This document shows positions 21,957-29,165 of a DNA stretch of 29,715 nucleotides, piece after piece; position 1 is the first letter of the stretch; each line of letters begins with the position of its first letter. The notes beneath the pieces are model-generated. The model was not told where the DNA came from. It was given only the letters and a program-made list of their open reading frames with translations, and did not search any database. A program made the position numbers and the translations under genes. Source of the DNA: a virus; IMG/VR virus record IMGVR_UViG_3300022933_000016, positions 1 to 29,715 of that record. The stretch is one strand, 5' to 3'.

Positions 21957-24019
21957 CCGTATCCACAACCACATCCAAAGTAAGCTACACAGGTAACGGT
22001 AGTACTACAGTATTTGCTTATACCTTCAAGATATTTGCGGATGCAGAAGTTACTGTATATGTAGATAACGTAGTAAAGACACTCACCACACACTATACAG
22101 TATCAGGTGCAGGCACAGCATCAGGTGGTAATGTTACATTTACGGCAGGGAATACACCTGCAAGTAGCACTTCTGTTGTCCTACTACGCAATATCTCTCA
22201 AACACAGGCTACAGATTATGTAGAGAACGACAGTTTCCCTGCGGAAACTCACGAAGCCGCACTCGATAAGCTAACTATGTTGGTACAGGATGTTGAGAAT
22301 GCTGTTACTGGTGATATATTCAGATTTTCAGAGAGTGTAGGTGATGCAGGAACGGTTACTATCACCAAAACGGTTGCCCAGAGAGCTAGTAAAGTACTGG
22401 CATTTGATACCTCTGGTGATCTACAAGCAACACAAGAAATAGGTGTTTATCAAGGTAATTGGGCTACTTCTACAGCCTATGCTATACGTGACCTTATTAA
22501 AGACACCTCTAACAATAACGTATACTTATGTAATACGGTTCATACATCAAGCGGATCGCAACCAATTTCAAGCAACGCAGATGTCGCTAAATGGACTTTA
22601 ATTGTCGATGCTGCCTCTGCTACTACTTCGGCATCTTCGGCATCTTCCTCGGCTTCTACGGCAACGACACAGGCAGGTATTGCAACGGCACAGGCTGTAA
22701 TTGCTACGGCAAAAGCAGTTCTAACAGCTTCGGATGCAGTCGATACAGCAGCAGATGTTGTGTCGGCAGAATCTGCAAAAACAGCAGCAGAAACCGCTTA
22801 CGATAATTTCGATGATCGCTGGCTGGGTGACAAGTCATCCGATCCGAGTGTTGATAATGATGGGGCAACCTTGCTTGACGGAGCAGCTTATTTCAACACC
22901 AGTAATAATGTATTAATGGTCTACGATCTTGGTGGAACAACTTGGAATCGTACTACTCCAACATCAGGAGATCAAACTAATATAAATACTCTGTCTGCTG
23001 CTGCTGTAATAACTGATATGTCAATACTAGCAACTGCTGACATTGTAGCAGACATGGCAATATTAGGTACTGCTGACGTAGTGACCGACATGAGCGTACT
23101 CGCTACTGCTGATGTAGTAACTGATATGAACGTATTAGCAACTGCGGATGTTGTCACAGACATGAATGTTCTTGGTACTGCTGATGTAGTTGCTGACATG
23201 AATACACTCGGTACGGCAGATGTTGTAACAGATATGAATGTCCTTGCGACAGGGGCTAATGTTACCGCTATGGGTTTACTGGGTAATTCTACTACTGTAA
23301 CAAACATGGGACTATTAGGAACTTCAGCGGTAGTAACAGACTTGTCAATTTTAGGAACGGCAGATGTAGTTGCTGACCTAAATACCCTCGGAACTGCTGA
23401 TGTGGTTTCCGACCTAAATACTTTAGGCACGGCAGATGTAGTGAGTGACATGAACACTCTTGGTACTGGGGCTAATGTTACAGCGATGGCAACGTGTGCG
23501 ACTAACGAAGCCTCTATTAACCGTTATTCAGATGAGTATACGATTGCTAGTTCAGCACCGAGTTCTCCGAGTGAAGGTGATCTCTGGTACGACTCAACCA
23601 GCAATGTTCTTAAAGTACATAATGGAAGTACCTTTGTTGCGGTAACTTCAGCTACGGCTGGTATTACTGATGTAGCAGATGACACTACTCCTCAACTTGG
23701 AGGAGATTTAGATTTAAATGGTAACAATATAGACTTTCCAACTACAGCTAACATTTCAGATTGTATTGATGACGACACATTTGGAACTGCTAGTGCTACT
23801 AAGCTAGCAACCTCTGAAAGCATTAAGGCTTATGTGGATGCTATAGAGGCATCAGAGATTACAACGGCTGGCGTAACATTTTCTAATTACAATACGATTT
23901 CTGGTAATACGACAACGACTACAGCATCAACTAAAAATATGTTTTTGATGGGTTCGATTGCAGTAACAGGAACGGCAGTGTGGACAATCGCTGGTAACGG
24001 TGTATTAACAATTCTTTAA
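21953..24019 (+). CDS. Tail fibre protein with T7 gp17-type N-terminal anchor and 12-residue repeats
   Basis: 688 residues. Residues 1-120 match the phage T7 tail-fibre anchor domain (VSYTGNGSTTVFAYTFKIF, then DYVENDSFPAETHEAALDKL), which docks on the tail. An Ala/Ser-rich coiled region (about 220-280) and the phrase FDDRWLGDKSSDPSVDNDG follow. Then come 13 tandem 12-residue repeats (about 354-509) of the type TADVV-x-D-M/L-N-x-L. The C-terminal part contains a LWYDSTSNVLKVHNGS motif, a PQLGGDLDLNGN motif, and a small beta domain. It should be a trimeric fibre; its tip probably uses the following gene products. It overlaps the previous stop (ATGA). Confidence 0.88.
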   Translation: MTVSTTTSKVSYTGNGSTTVFAYTFKIFADAEVTVYVDNVVKTLTTHYTVSGAGTASGGNVTFTAGNTPASSTSVVLLRNISQTQATDYVENDSFPAETHEAALDKLTMLVQDVENAVTGDIFRFSESVGDAGTVTITKTVAQRASKVLAFDTSGDLQATQEIGVYQGNWATSTAYAIRDLIKDTSNNNVYLCNTVHTSSGSQPISSNADVAKWTLIVDAASATTSASSASSSASTATTQAGIATAQAVIATAKAVLTASDAVDTAADVVSAESAKTAAETAYDNFDDRWLGDKSSDPSVDNDGATLLDGAAYFNTSNNVLMVYDLGGTTWNRTTPTSGDQTNINTLSAAAVITDMSILATADIVADMAILGTADVVTDMSVLATADVVTDMNVLATADVVTDMNVLGTADVVADMNTLGTADVVTDMNVLATGANVTAMGLLGNSTTVTNMGLLGTSAVVTDLSILGTADVVADLNTLGTADVVSDLNTLGTADVVSDMNTLGTGANVTAMATCATNEASINRYSDEYTIASSAPSSPSEGDLWYDSTSNVLKVHNGSTFVAVTSATAGITDVADDTTPQLGGDLDLNGNNIDFPTTANISDCIDDDTFGTASATKLATSESIKAYVDAIEASEITTAGVTFSNYNTISGNTTTTTASTKNMFLMGSIAVTGTAVWTIAGNGVLTIL
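23012..23479 (+). repeat. Tandem 36-bp repeats in the tail fibre gene (13 copies)
   Basis: Thirteen units of 12 codons with the pattern (T/A/S)-D-(M/L)-x-x-L-(G/A)-T-A-D-V-V. Copies 7-9 and 13 are diverged (TGANV, NSTTV, TSAVV). Codon choices differ between copies, so the array is maintained at protein level and not by recent duplication. Confidence 0.85.
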
Positions 24020-24029
24020 GGGGTAAATT

Positions 24030-25079
24030 ATGGCTTCTACAATTGTTGTAGATAAATTACAAGCCACTGGCGGTGTGGTTTTCACATTACCTACCGCAGA
24101 TGGTTCGGCAGGACATTTATTAAAAACGAATGGCAGTGCAGTATTAAGTTTTACGGCTGATACGGATACAGGAATATTAAATGTTGTAGAAGATACAAGC
24201 CCTCAGCTTGGTGGCTTTTTAGATGCAAATGGGAATTATATCCAGATGCAAAAGGGTGGCGATATAGCTTCTGCTTCACCTACTGTTATAGATACTGATG
24301 GTGATTACTTTATTTGTACTGGCATAACTGGTTTTAGTGCTATGACGGTAGCTGCTGATCGGCATTTCTTTTTAGAGTTCGCTGGTGCGTTAATCATGAC
24401 TCATGGTGCTGGCACTCTTGATCTTCCATCAGGAGCAAATATAACTACTGCTGCTGGTGATGTAGGTGAATTTGTTTCAACCGCATCTAATGTAGTTACT
24501 TGTGTAAATTATACGAGAGCTACTGGTAAGGCGTTGGTTGCTAGTCATTCTGCTACTATAGGCGTACAAACAATATGGATTCCTGCCCTAGCTATGGTTA
24601 GTCCAACTACAAATGGAGCCGAGGCTGCTGCTGTAGAAACAACGGCAACTCGACCAGAAATGAAAGTTTTAGATTTCGATCATACAACGAGAGAACACGC
24701 ACAATTCTCTGTTGCAATGCCTAAGTCATGGAACGAAGGCACGGTAACAGCAAAGTTTTATTGGACACACGCTACCGCAGTTGCTACCGATGTAATGTGG
24801 GGCATACAGGGAGTAGTTGTTTCCGACAACGATACAATTGATGTGGCATATGGTACAGCCGTAACCGTAACAGATACTTTTCACAATGCAGCCGAAGATT
24901 TAGCTGTAACATCAGCAACAAGTGCTATGACGTTAGGAGGAACCCCAGCCGAAGATGATTTGGCTTATTTCCAAGTATATCGTGATGCTGCTGCTGGCGG
25001 TGATACGACTAACTCTACAGATGCGAGATTGCTAGGAGTTAAAATACTATTCACAACTGATGCGGAGAACGATGACTAA
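24030..25079 (+). CDS. Tail-fibre-associated / adhesin-type protein
   Basis: 349 residues, beta-rich. The start (STIVVDKLQATGG) is the peptide often seen at the N-terminus of marine phage fibre proteins. The phrase PQLGGFLDANGN (about 58-69) recurs from the end of the preceding fibre. The C-terminal half (about 200-349, EMKVLDFDHTTREHAQFSVAMPKSWN split in two phrases) resembles a beta-sandwich receptor-binding or capsid-spike-like domain found in such fibres. Probably a distal fibre subunit that recognises the host surface. The AAGGGG site (24019-24024) supports the start. Confidence 0.65.
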   Translation: MASTIVVDKLQATGGVVFTLPTADGSAGHLLKTNGSAVLSFTADTDTGILNVVEDTSPQLGGFLDANGNYIQMQKGGDIASASPTVIDTDGDYFICTGITGFSAMTVAADRHFFLEFAGALIMTHGAGTLDLPSGANITTAAGDVGEFVSTASNVVTCVNYTRATGKALVASHSATIGVQTIWIPALAMVSPTTNGAEAAAVETTATRPEMKVLDFDHTTREHAQFSVAMPKSWNEGTVTAKFYWTHATAVATDVMWGIQGVVVSDNDTIDVAYGTAVTVTDTFHNAAEDLAVTSATSAMTLGGTPAEDDLAYFQVYRDAAAGGDTTNSTDARLLGVKILFTTDAENDD

Positions 25080-26032
25080 TGGCTAATTTTTATGGATCAT
25101 ATGTAGGATTTGGTGGTAGTGCTGGTGGTGTAGGTCCGCCTTATAATGTTCACTTTCTTATTCAAGGTGGTGGTGGTTCAACTCCATATTCCATTGTTAA
25201 TGGTGCTGGTGCAGGTGGACTGCGAACCTCTTATTCAACAAGTGGCGGTGGGGCATCAGCCGAATCACAAGCAGAACTTAATAAGAATTCAGAATATACA
25301 ATTACAATTGGTGCTGGTGCAACAGGTGTAACAGGCCCAGCTACCAATGTTTCCTCAAATGGTGAAGACTCTTCAATAAGTGGAGGTCTTTTAGTTACCT
25401 TAACTTCACTTGGGGGTGGCGGTTCATCCAATGTTTCAGGGCTGGCAGCTGGCGTGGGTGGAACTGGAGGCTGCGGAGGAGGTGGAAATTCTACCGCTGG
25501 GTCAGGTACGGCAGGGCAAGGATTTGATGGTGCATTAGATGGTGGTTGGCCTATGTCTGGTGGCGGTGGAACGGCTGCCGTAGGCGGTGCAGCAGGTTCT
25601 CCTCGAACTTCTGGTGATGGTGGTGCAGGGACACAAGTAAACATAGATGGCAATAATTACTACTGGGGTGGCGGTGGGGCAGGAACGCTTCATGGCGGTG
25701 GATCGGCTGGATTTGGTGGAATAGGCGGTGGAGGAGGAGGCTCTGCTTATTGTAATTCTGGTCAAACACCTGGAACTGGTGGAGGTTCTGCTATTAACGC
25801 TGGCGGAAATGGAGGGTGTTACACTTATGGTGGGGCAGGAGGTGTAAATTCTGGCGGAGGGGCTGGCGGTGGGGCTGACAACGCACCGAGAGGCGGACAT
25901 GGTGGCTCAGGTTGTATAATTTTAAGGATACCTACTGCGGATGTTGGGACTCCAACAGGGCATGGCAGTTCAACGACTATTGGTTCCGATACCATTATTA
26001 CATGGCTTGGGACTGGAACTTATACAGCTTAA
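25079..26032 (+). CDS. Glycine-rich tail adhesin-like protein
   Basis: 317 residues, very glycine-rich in the middle (about 25-280, many GGGG and GGxGG runs), with the YTITIGAGATG phrase typical of glycine-rich phage fibre domains. Similar poly-glycine-II helical bundles form the exposed loops of T4-like gp38 and related adhesins. The C-terminus (SGCIILRIPTADVG...) is the usual conserved end. A likely role is receptor binding at the fibre tip. It overlaps the preceding stop by one base (TAATG). High GC relative to neighbours comes from GGT/GGA/GGC codons. Confidence 0.7.
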   Translation: MANFYGSYVGFGGSAGGVGPPYNVHFLIQGGGGSTPYSIVNGAGAGGLRTSYSTSGGGASAESQAELNKNSEYTITIGAGATGVTGPATNVSSNGEDSSISGGLLVTLTSLGGGGSSNVSGLAAGVGGTGGCGGGGNSTAGSGTAGQGFDGALDGGWPMSGGGGTAAVGGAAGSPRTSGDGGAGTQVNIDGNNYYWGGGGAGTLHGGGSAGFGGIGGGGGGSAYCNSGQTPGTGGGSAINAGGNGGCYTYGGAGGVNSGGGAGGGADNAPRGGHGGSGCIILRIPTADVGTPTGHGSSTTIGSDTIITWLGTGTYTA

Positions 26033-26043
26033 GGATATTTTAT

Positions 26044-26427
26044 ATGGCACATTTTGCAGAACTTGATGAAAACAATATAGTAAAAAGAGTTCTTGTCGTT
26101 GATAATGCAGTTATCACAAGAGAAGATGGCAAGGAGTACGAGGAAGATGGTGTTAACTATTTGCGTGGTATCTTTGGCAGTTCGACCCTATGGAAGCAAA
26201 CTTCTTACAATGAAAATTTCAGGGTAAATTATGCTGGCAAGGGTATGGGGTACGATTCAGTAAATGATATGTTTTATATAACAGAATGCCCCTTCCCATC
26301 ATGGACTTATAATGGAGAAACTGGGAGGCACGATCCTCCAGTTGAACGACCTATTTGCCCTGACGATAGACCATGTAAGGTTGACTGGAACGAGAGTACA
26401 GAAACTTGGGATGTTATAGATTTATGA
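26044..26427 (+). CDS. Small conserved phage protein downstream of fibres
   Basis: 127 residues from ATG 26044; an upstream ATG at 25912 lies inside the previous gene and is not used. The start MAHFAELDENNIVKRVLVVDN and the later YAGKGMGYDSVNDMFYI, PFPSWTYN phrases are typical of a small family found beside tail fibres in cyanophages and other marine phages. The function is unknown; it could be a fibre accessory or virion protein. It has three or more cysteines near the end. AAGGAT precedes the start. Confidence 0.7.
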   Translation: MAHFAELDENNIVKRVLVVDNAVITREDGKEYEEDGVNYLRGIFGSSTLWKQTSYNENFRVNYAGKGMGYDSVNDMFYITECPFPSWTYNGETGRHDPPVERPICPDDRPCKVDWNESTETWDVIDL

Positions 26428-26933
26428 AAGTAATCGACAACTTCTTGCCAGAAGATGTTTTTTTACAGATACAAGAACTTACAACTGGCTTATATTTCCC
26501 TTGGTATTTTAATAACTGCACCGTTGAAGGTAATTTGCCAGATACTTTAGATTATCAGTTAACGCATAATTTTTACACCTTGGGAGAATATGGACAAGGA
26601 ATAGGTAGTTCGTTTTTTGAAAACATTGAACCGATTATAAAAGAGCTAAACTGTTTTTGCTTGTTGAGAGTCAAGGCGAATTTAAGAACTTTATATAAAG
26701 GATTGCAGAAGCAACAAGGTATTTATTATCACAAGGACTCTGAAGTTGATTGCACCACGGCAATTTTTTATGTGACGACTAACAATGGGTATACGATTTT
26801 TAAAGAGACAGGAGAGAAGGTAGATTGTGTTGCTAATAGATTAGTTAAATTTGATAGCAATTTAGAACACGCAGGGATTAGTGCTAACGATTCAAAACAA
26901 CGCATTGTCATTAACTTTAATTACCTAGAGTAA
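26424..26933 (+). CDS. 2OG-Fe(II) oxygenase-like protein
   Basis: 169 residues from ATG 26424 (overlaps the previous stop as ATGA; an upstream ATG at 26406 is less likely). The double-stranded beta-helix iron site is visible: His103 and Asp105 in YYHKDSE, His149 in LEHAG, and Arg160 in KQRIVINFNY for 2-oxoglutarate binding. The IDNFLPEDVF start is typical of prolyl-hydroxylase-like phage oxygenases. It would hydroxylate a protein or nucleic-acid substrate using O2 and 2-oxoglutarate. Its place after fibre genes suggests a structural-protein substrate or a metabolic role; neither is shown. Confidence 0.78.
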   Translation: MKVIDNFLPEDVFLQIQELTTGLYFPWYFNNCTVEGNLPDTLDYQLTHNFYTLGEYGQGIGSSFFENIEPIIKELNCFCLLRVKANLRTLYKGLQKQQGIYYHKDSEVDCTTAIFYVTTNNGYTIFKETGEKVDCVANRLVKFDSNLEHAGISANDSKQRIVINFNYLE

Positions 26934-26939
26934 ATACAA

Positions 26940-27011
26940 ATGATTAAACTATTTTTATACATAGTATTACTAATCGGTGGAATGTATTTTCTTCTCCCAT
27001 CGCAATACTAG
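26940..27011 (+). CDS. Mini membrane peptide (23 aa)
   Basis: A single hydrophobic helix (IKLFLYIVLLIGGMYFLL) with almost nothing else. It starts 6 bp after the oxygenase stop and ends just before the AGGAGG of the next gene. Short, so possibly not translated, but it fits the pattern of the cluster that follows. Confidence 0.4.
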   Translation: MIKLFLYIVLLIGGMYFLLPSQY

Positions 27012-27018
27012 GAGGTAA

Positions 27019-27150
27019 ATGGTAAAAACTATTGGCTTGATTTTATTTATAGCGCACATGATCGGATGCAACAGTGCAATTATAGGTTACTTGGTAGGGG
27101 CTACAACAAGCGATACAAAATTAGTTAGACAATTACAGGTGGGGCAATAA
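27019..27150 (+). CDS. Small lipoprotein-like peptide (43 aa)
   Basis: 43 residues: Lys near the start, hydrophobic core (IGLILFIAHMIG) and Cys17, a near-lipobox (MIGC). A strong GGAGG lies at 27011-27015. Stop overlaps the next start (TAATG). Could be an o-spanin-type or other small outer-membrane lipoprotein. Confidence 0.5.
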   Translation: MVKTIGLILFIAHMIGCNSAIIGYLVGATTSDTKLVRQLQVGQ

Positions 27151-27263
27151 TGGACGTACTAGATATTTGGAATGACTTGGGATACATAGAAGGGTTTTTG
27201 TTTTCGTTATGGATAGGACTTATGTATTGGGGTAAGTGTTGGGTTGATGCCAAATTTAAGTGA
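27150..27263 (+). CDS. Small single-span membrane peptide (37 aa)
   Basis: 37 residues with one aromatic-rich membrane segment (about 14-28, GFLFSLWIGLMYWG) between an acidic N-terminus and a basic C-terminus. It overlaps the previous stop by one base and the next start by 17 bp. Function unknown. Confidence 0.45.
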   Translation: MDVLDIWNDLGYIEGFLFSLWIGLMYWGKCWVDAKFK

Positions 27264-27360
27264 AGTATTATTGCAGAACATCAGCAAGAAGCTGGATAAG
27301 TTGCTTGAACTGGTCAGGGAATTAATCAGGGTTCTCGGAAACAGGATAAAGAAAGAATGA
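27247..27360 (+). CDS. Small amphipathic coiled-coil peptide (37 aa)
   Basis: 37 residues, a leucine-heptad helix (LLQNISKKLDKLLELVREL) with a basic end. Its stop overlaps the next ATG (ATGA). It begins inside the previous gene, in a different frame. No known family. Confidence 0.45.
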   Translation: MPNLSEVLLQNISKKLDKLLELVRELIRVLGNRIKKE

Positions 27361-27494
27361 AATTCACATTAAGTCTATTACTGTTAACTCAGGTTGGTTG
27401 TTCTTTCGTAGTCACTACAGCAGGGTCTTTCATTGGTAATCTTGGTGCTGACATTGTGGAAGAAAAAATGAAAGAATCTAAAAAGGAAAAGTAA
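27357..27494 (+). CDS. Small lipoprotein-like protein (45 aa)
   Basis: 45 residues: Lys2, hydrophobic core LSLLLLTQVG, then Cys15 as probable lipidation site (QVGC, an imperfect lipobox). The mature part ends in a Lys/Glu-rich helix. It abuts the next gene without a gap. A second candidate for an outer-membrane lysis lipoprotein in the window. Confidence 0.5.
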   Translation: MKFTLSLLLLTQVGCSFVVTTAGSFIGNLGADIVEEKMKESKKEK

Positions 27495-27758
27495 ATGTCA
27501 GATGAACAGGGTGGCTTAAAGGAATTTATAAATGACAAGTTCAACTCACACGAAGACTTAGAGGCGTTACGCTTTAAGAGAATAGATGAGTTGTTAACCC
27601 AGTTCGGTAAGGAAGTAGACTCTAATGAGGATACAATCAAACGTGTACATACACGTGTTGACCGTATAGATACTAGAATTAAAACCGTACAGGGTATGGG
27701 AACAGCAGTAGCAACTGCGTTAGGTGCTATAGCGGCTTGGCTTGGTATGAGTAAATGA
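27495..27758 (+). CDS. Coiled-coil protein with C-terminal membrane anchor (XhlA/holin-accessory-like)
   Basis: 87 residues: acidic/basic coiled coil (about 15-65, including a repeated heptad-like RVHTRVDRIDTRIKTV) followed by one membrane helix at 67-84 (GMGTAVATALGAIAAWLG). This is the architecture of hemolysin-XhlA-like and some spanin- or holin-associated phage proteins. With the preceding lipoproteins it suggests a second lysis or envelope module. The family call is by architecture only. Confidence 0.58.
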   Translation: MSDEQGGLKEFINDKFNSHEDLEALRFKRIDELLTQFGKEVDSNEDTIKRVHTRVDRIDTRIKTVQGMGTAVATALGAIAAWLGMSK

Positions 27759-27759
27759 T

Positions 27760-28026
27760 ATGGCTAAGAAGAAAAAGATTCCTCTATTCAAGCAGAAGCA
27801 AAAGATTGTAGAGATACAATGGCTGGATGCTCAAGGCGAAGATGATTGGGAATACTTATCAGAAATAGATAAAACAGCTATGTATATTCGGACAGTAGGA
27901 TTTTACTTAGATGAAACAGACGAAGAAATTATAGTGTGTCGATCTCTATCTTCAGATAAAGGATTAGAGGGCAGATTTCACATACCTAAAGCCTGTATAC
28001 AGAAGATGCGCCCAATTAATCTATAG
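27760..28026 (+). CDS. Small conserved phage protein (88 aa)
   Basis: 88 residues: Lys-rich start (MAKKKKIPLFKQKQK), then a beta-rich core with WLDAQGEDDWEYLSE and MYIRTVGFYLDETDEEIIVC, ending in FHIPKACIQKMRPI. The pattern (W-x-D-A, then RTVG-x-L-x-E-x-D, then IPK) is common in small proteins of marine and other phages. Function is not known. It has no membrane segment. Confidence 0.6.
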   Translation: MAKKKKIPLFKQKQKIVEIQWLDAQGEDDWEYLSEIDKTAMYIRTVGFYLDETDEEIIVCRSLSSDKGLEGRFHIPKACIQKMRPINL

Positions 28027-28079
28027 AGTGTCAACAGTGTCGGTGTTGTTTTCTAGGTATCTGCCAGAAAAAAAAGAAA

Positions 28080-28265
28080 ATGTGGTTACTATTAGCTATA
28101 ACTTTGAACGCAGGGGGTGTACAACACGTAGAGATTCTCGCTATTACATATTCAGAAAAAGAGTGTACAGAACAACAGAGCCACGCAATATCCCAATCAC
28201 CGCCAGAGAATATGAGGTTAGGTTGTCTGGCACTAAAAGGAGTTACTAATGCCAAGGGATTATAG
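28080..28265 (+). CDS. Small secreted two-cysteine protein
   Basis: 61 residues: hydrophobic N-terminus (MWLLLAITLNAGGVQ) resembling a short signal peptide, then HVEILAITYSEKECTEQQ and LGCLALKG, giving two cysteines that could form a disulphide. I recall similar short phage proteins with the WLLL start, E-C and GC spacing. It overlaps the HNH gene by 17 bp. A competing frame (28028-28249, GTG start) ends exactly at the HNH start but encodes an unnatural Arg/Tyr-rich chain, so I prefer this one. The ribosome site is only an A-rich tract. Confidence 0.5.
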   Translation: MWLLLAITLNAGGVQHVEILAITYSEKECTEQQSHAISQSPPENMRLGCLALKGVTNAKGL

Positions 28266-28461
28266 GAAAGAATATGATAACTACCAAGGTAAACCCACTC
28301 AGATTAAAAGGAGAGCTTCACGTAATACAGCTAGGAGAAAGGTCTTAAAGGGTAAGAAGAGTACTAAGGATGTAGATCATAAAGACCGTAACCCTATGAA
28401 CAACAGTAGAAAAAATTTAAGATTGGTCGCCAAAGGGCGAAATAGAAGCCGAAATGCCTGA
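28249..28461 (+). CDS. Small HNH-type nuclease-like protein
   Basis: 70 residues, strongly basic. RASRNTARRKVLKGKK (22-37) and VDHKDRNPMNNSRKNLRLV (42-60) are the conserved parts of a very common small phage HNH-like family (R-x-x-RN-x-ARR ... DH ... SNLRVV ... NR). His44 with Asp43 and the NN/N residues would form the ββα-metal site. The AAAAGGAG site (28234-28241) is strong. In related phages such proteins are linked to packaging or nicking; role here is inferred. It is the last rightward gene. Confidence 0.75.
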   Translation: MPRDYRKEYDNYQGKPTQIKRRASRNTARRKVLKGKKSTKDVDHKDRNPMNNSRKNLRLVAKGRNRSRNA

Positions 28462-28507
28462 CCCTAGGCAAACCCTTGCGGTTAGGTAAAAAGTCGAAGC
28501 ATTCGGC
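28448..28507. terminator. Structured convergent junction, possible bidirectional terminator
   Basis: An inverted repeat GCCGAAATGC (28448-28457) / GCATTCGGC (28499-28507), with one bulge, encloses an inner hairpin made of GCAA (28468-28471) and TTGC (28476-28479) flanked by ACC and GGT. It sits where the rightward late operon meets the leftward genes. No T-tract is obvious, so the terminator call is weak. Confidence 0.3.
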
Positions 28508-28532
28508 ATCTGAGGCTGTTAAATCGGCATCT
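28504..28532. repeat. Direct repeat CGGCATCTG
   Basis: CGGCATCTG at 28504-28512 and 28524-28532, each followed shortly by GAGG. The second copy lies in the last codons of the minus-strand gene. Confidence 0.4.
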
Positions 28533-29082
28533 GGTGAGGTTGTTTGAGCCGATTTTGAGGTACTTTCCAAACGAAAGGTCTATCTTTATAACCAAAGTCT
28601 GTTAAGTATTCATCTTTCATTCCATCTATCCCCTGTACCCACCCATGTATAAGACAGGTATATGATTCTTTTCTTATTACTTCTACTAAAGCGTAGTAAT
28701 GCTCTTTTGAATCTTTAGTCCTGATAATTAAATCTCTATTCTTATTACTACCTACTGTACGAACTTGCCAGTTAGCACCTACATCAGCATCTTTAAAAGT
28801 ATTAACAGTCATAGGAAAGTATGAATCTGTAGCTTTTGCAAACGCTAACTCACCTAATACACCGTACAAATTATCGTGTAAGTCACGACCCTGATACCCA
28901 AATCTATCCTTTAAGCCTTTTCTCATAGATTCTGTATGTCTTAACCCAGATATATGTACCGCAACTGACACCTCATACCACTCTAGTTTAACAGTTATCG
29001 GCTTGCTTCCGTACTCTATTATCTCTGTAGGCTTGTTCTCTACTGGAAATATTTTGTTGAGTTCCTTGACAACAATCGCCAT
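28519..29082 (-). CDS. Conserved phage protein, possible PD-(D/E)XK-like nuclease
   Basis: 187 residues. Central region shows GVLGELAFAKATD (74-86) with Glu78, then FKDADVGANWQVRT (96-109) with Asp98/Asp100 and QVR, then DLIIRTKDSKEHYYALVEV. I recall this as a conserved phage family with GE-A ... DVG-x-QVRT ... L(V/I)R. The layout of E, D and Q-x-R mimics a PD-(D/E)XK core in which the usual E-x-K is replaced, so catalysis is doubtful. The C-terminus ends in a VPQNRLKQP motif. It is read leftward with the next two genes and overlaps the zinc-ribbon gene by 95 bp if the ATG at 29082 is correct. Confidence 0.62.
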   Translation of the reverse strand: MAIVVKELNKIFPVENKPTEIIEYGSKPITVKLEWYEVSVAVHISGLRHTESMRKGLKDRFGYQGRDLHDNLYGVLGELAFAKATDSYFPMTVNTFKDADVGANWQVRTVGSNKNRDLIIRTKDSKEHYYALVEVIRKESYTCLIHGWVQGIDGMKDEYLTDFGYKDRPFVWKVPQNRLKQPHQMPI

Positions 29083-29164
29083 CTAACATCCTCCCACATT
29101 TAGCGCATTGATAATGACCATGTACTTCTACTTCCTCACTACACCCACATACCACACAATCCAT
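28988..29164 (-). CDS. Small zinc-ribbon protein
   Basis: 58 residues: Cys3, Cys6 and Cys8 (MDCVVCGC), VHGHYQCAKCGRM with Cys20 and Cys23, and Cys31-Cys32 (DCCQG). The pattern C-x2-CG ... V-x-VHGH-x-QC-x2-CG ... CC-x-G matches small zinc-ribbon proteins widespread in phages. It starts one base after the stop of the upstream nuclease gene. Its 3' third runs in another frame over the start of the following gene, so either that gene starts later or the overlap is real. Confidence 0.62.
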   Translation of the reverse strand: MDCVVCGCSEEVEVHGHYQCAKCGRMLDGDCCQGTQQNISSREQAYRDNRVRKQADNC

Positions 29165-29165
29165 A

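Noticed and set aside
22972-23457. 161-codon minus-strand frame with regular repeats
   Set aside because: Its repeats are the antisense of the 36-bp fibre repeats.
23012-23479. CRISPR-like or minisatellite array
   Set aside because: Units are contiguous, in frame, diverged at synonymous sites and part of a fibre gene; no spacers.
25231-25900. Proline- and Ser/Thr-rich minus-strand frames of up to 140 codons
   Set aside because: They are antisense reflections of the glycine-rich repeats of the adhesin gene.
28028-28249. GTG-started 73-codon frame ending exactly on the HNH start
   Set aside because: Composition is Arg/Tyr-rich with no domain, and it competes with a frame (28080-28265) that has a signal-like N-terminus. 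It remains possible because of the neat stop/start overlap.
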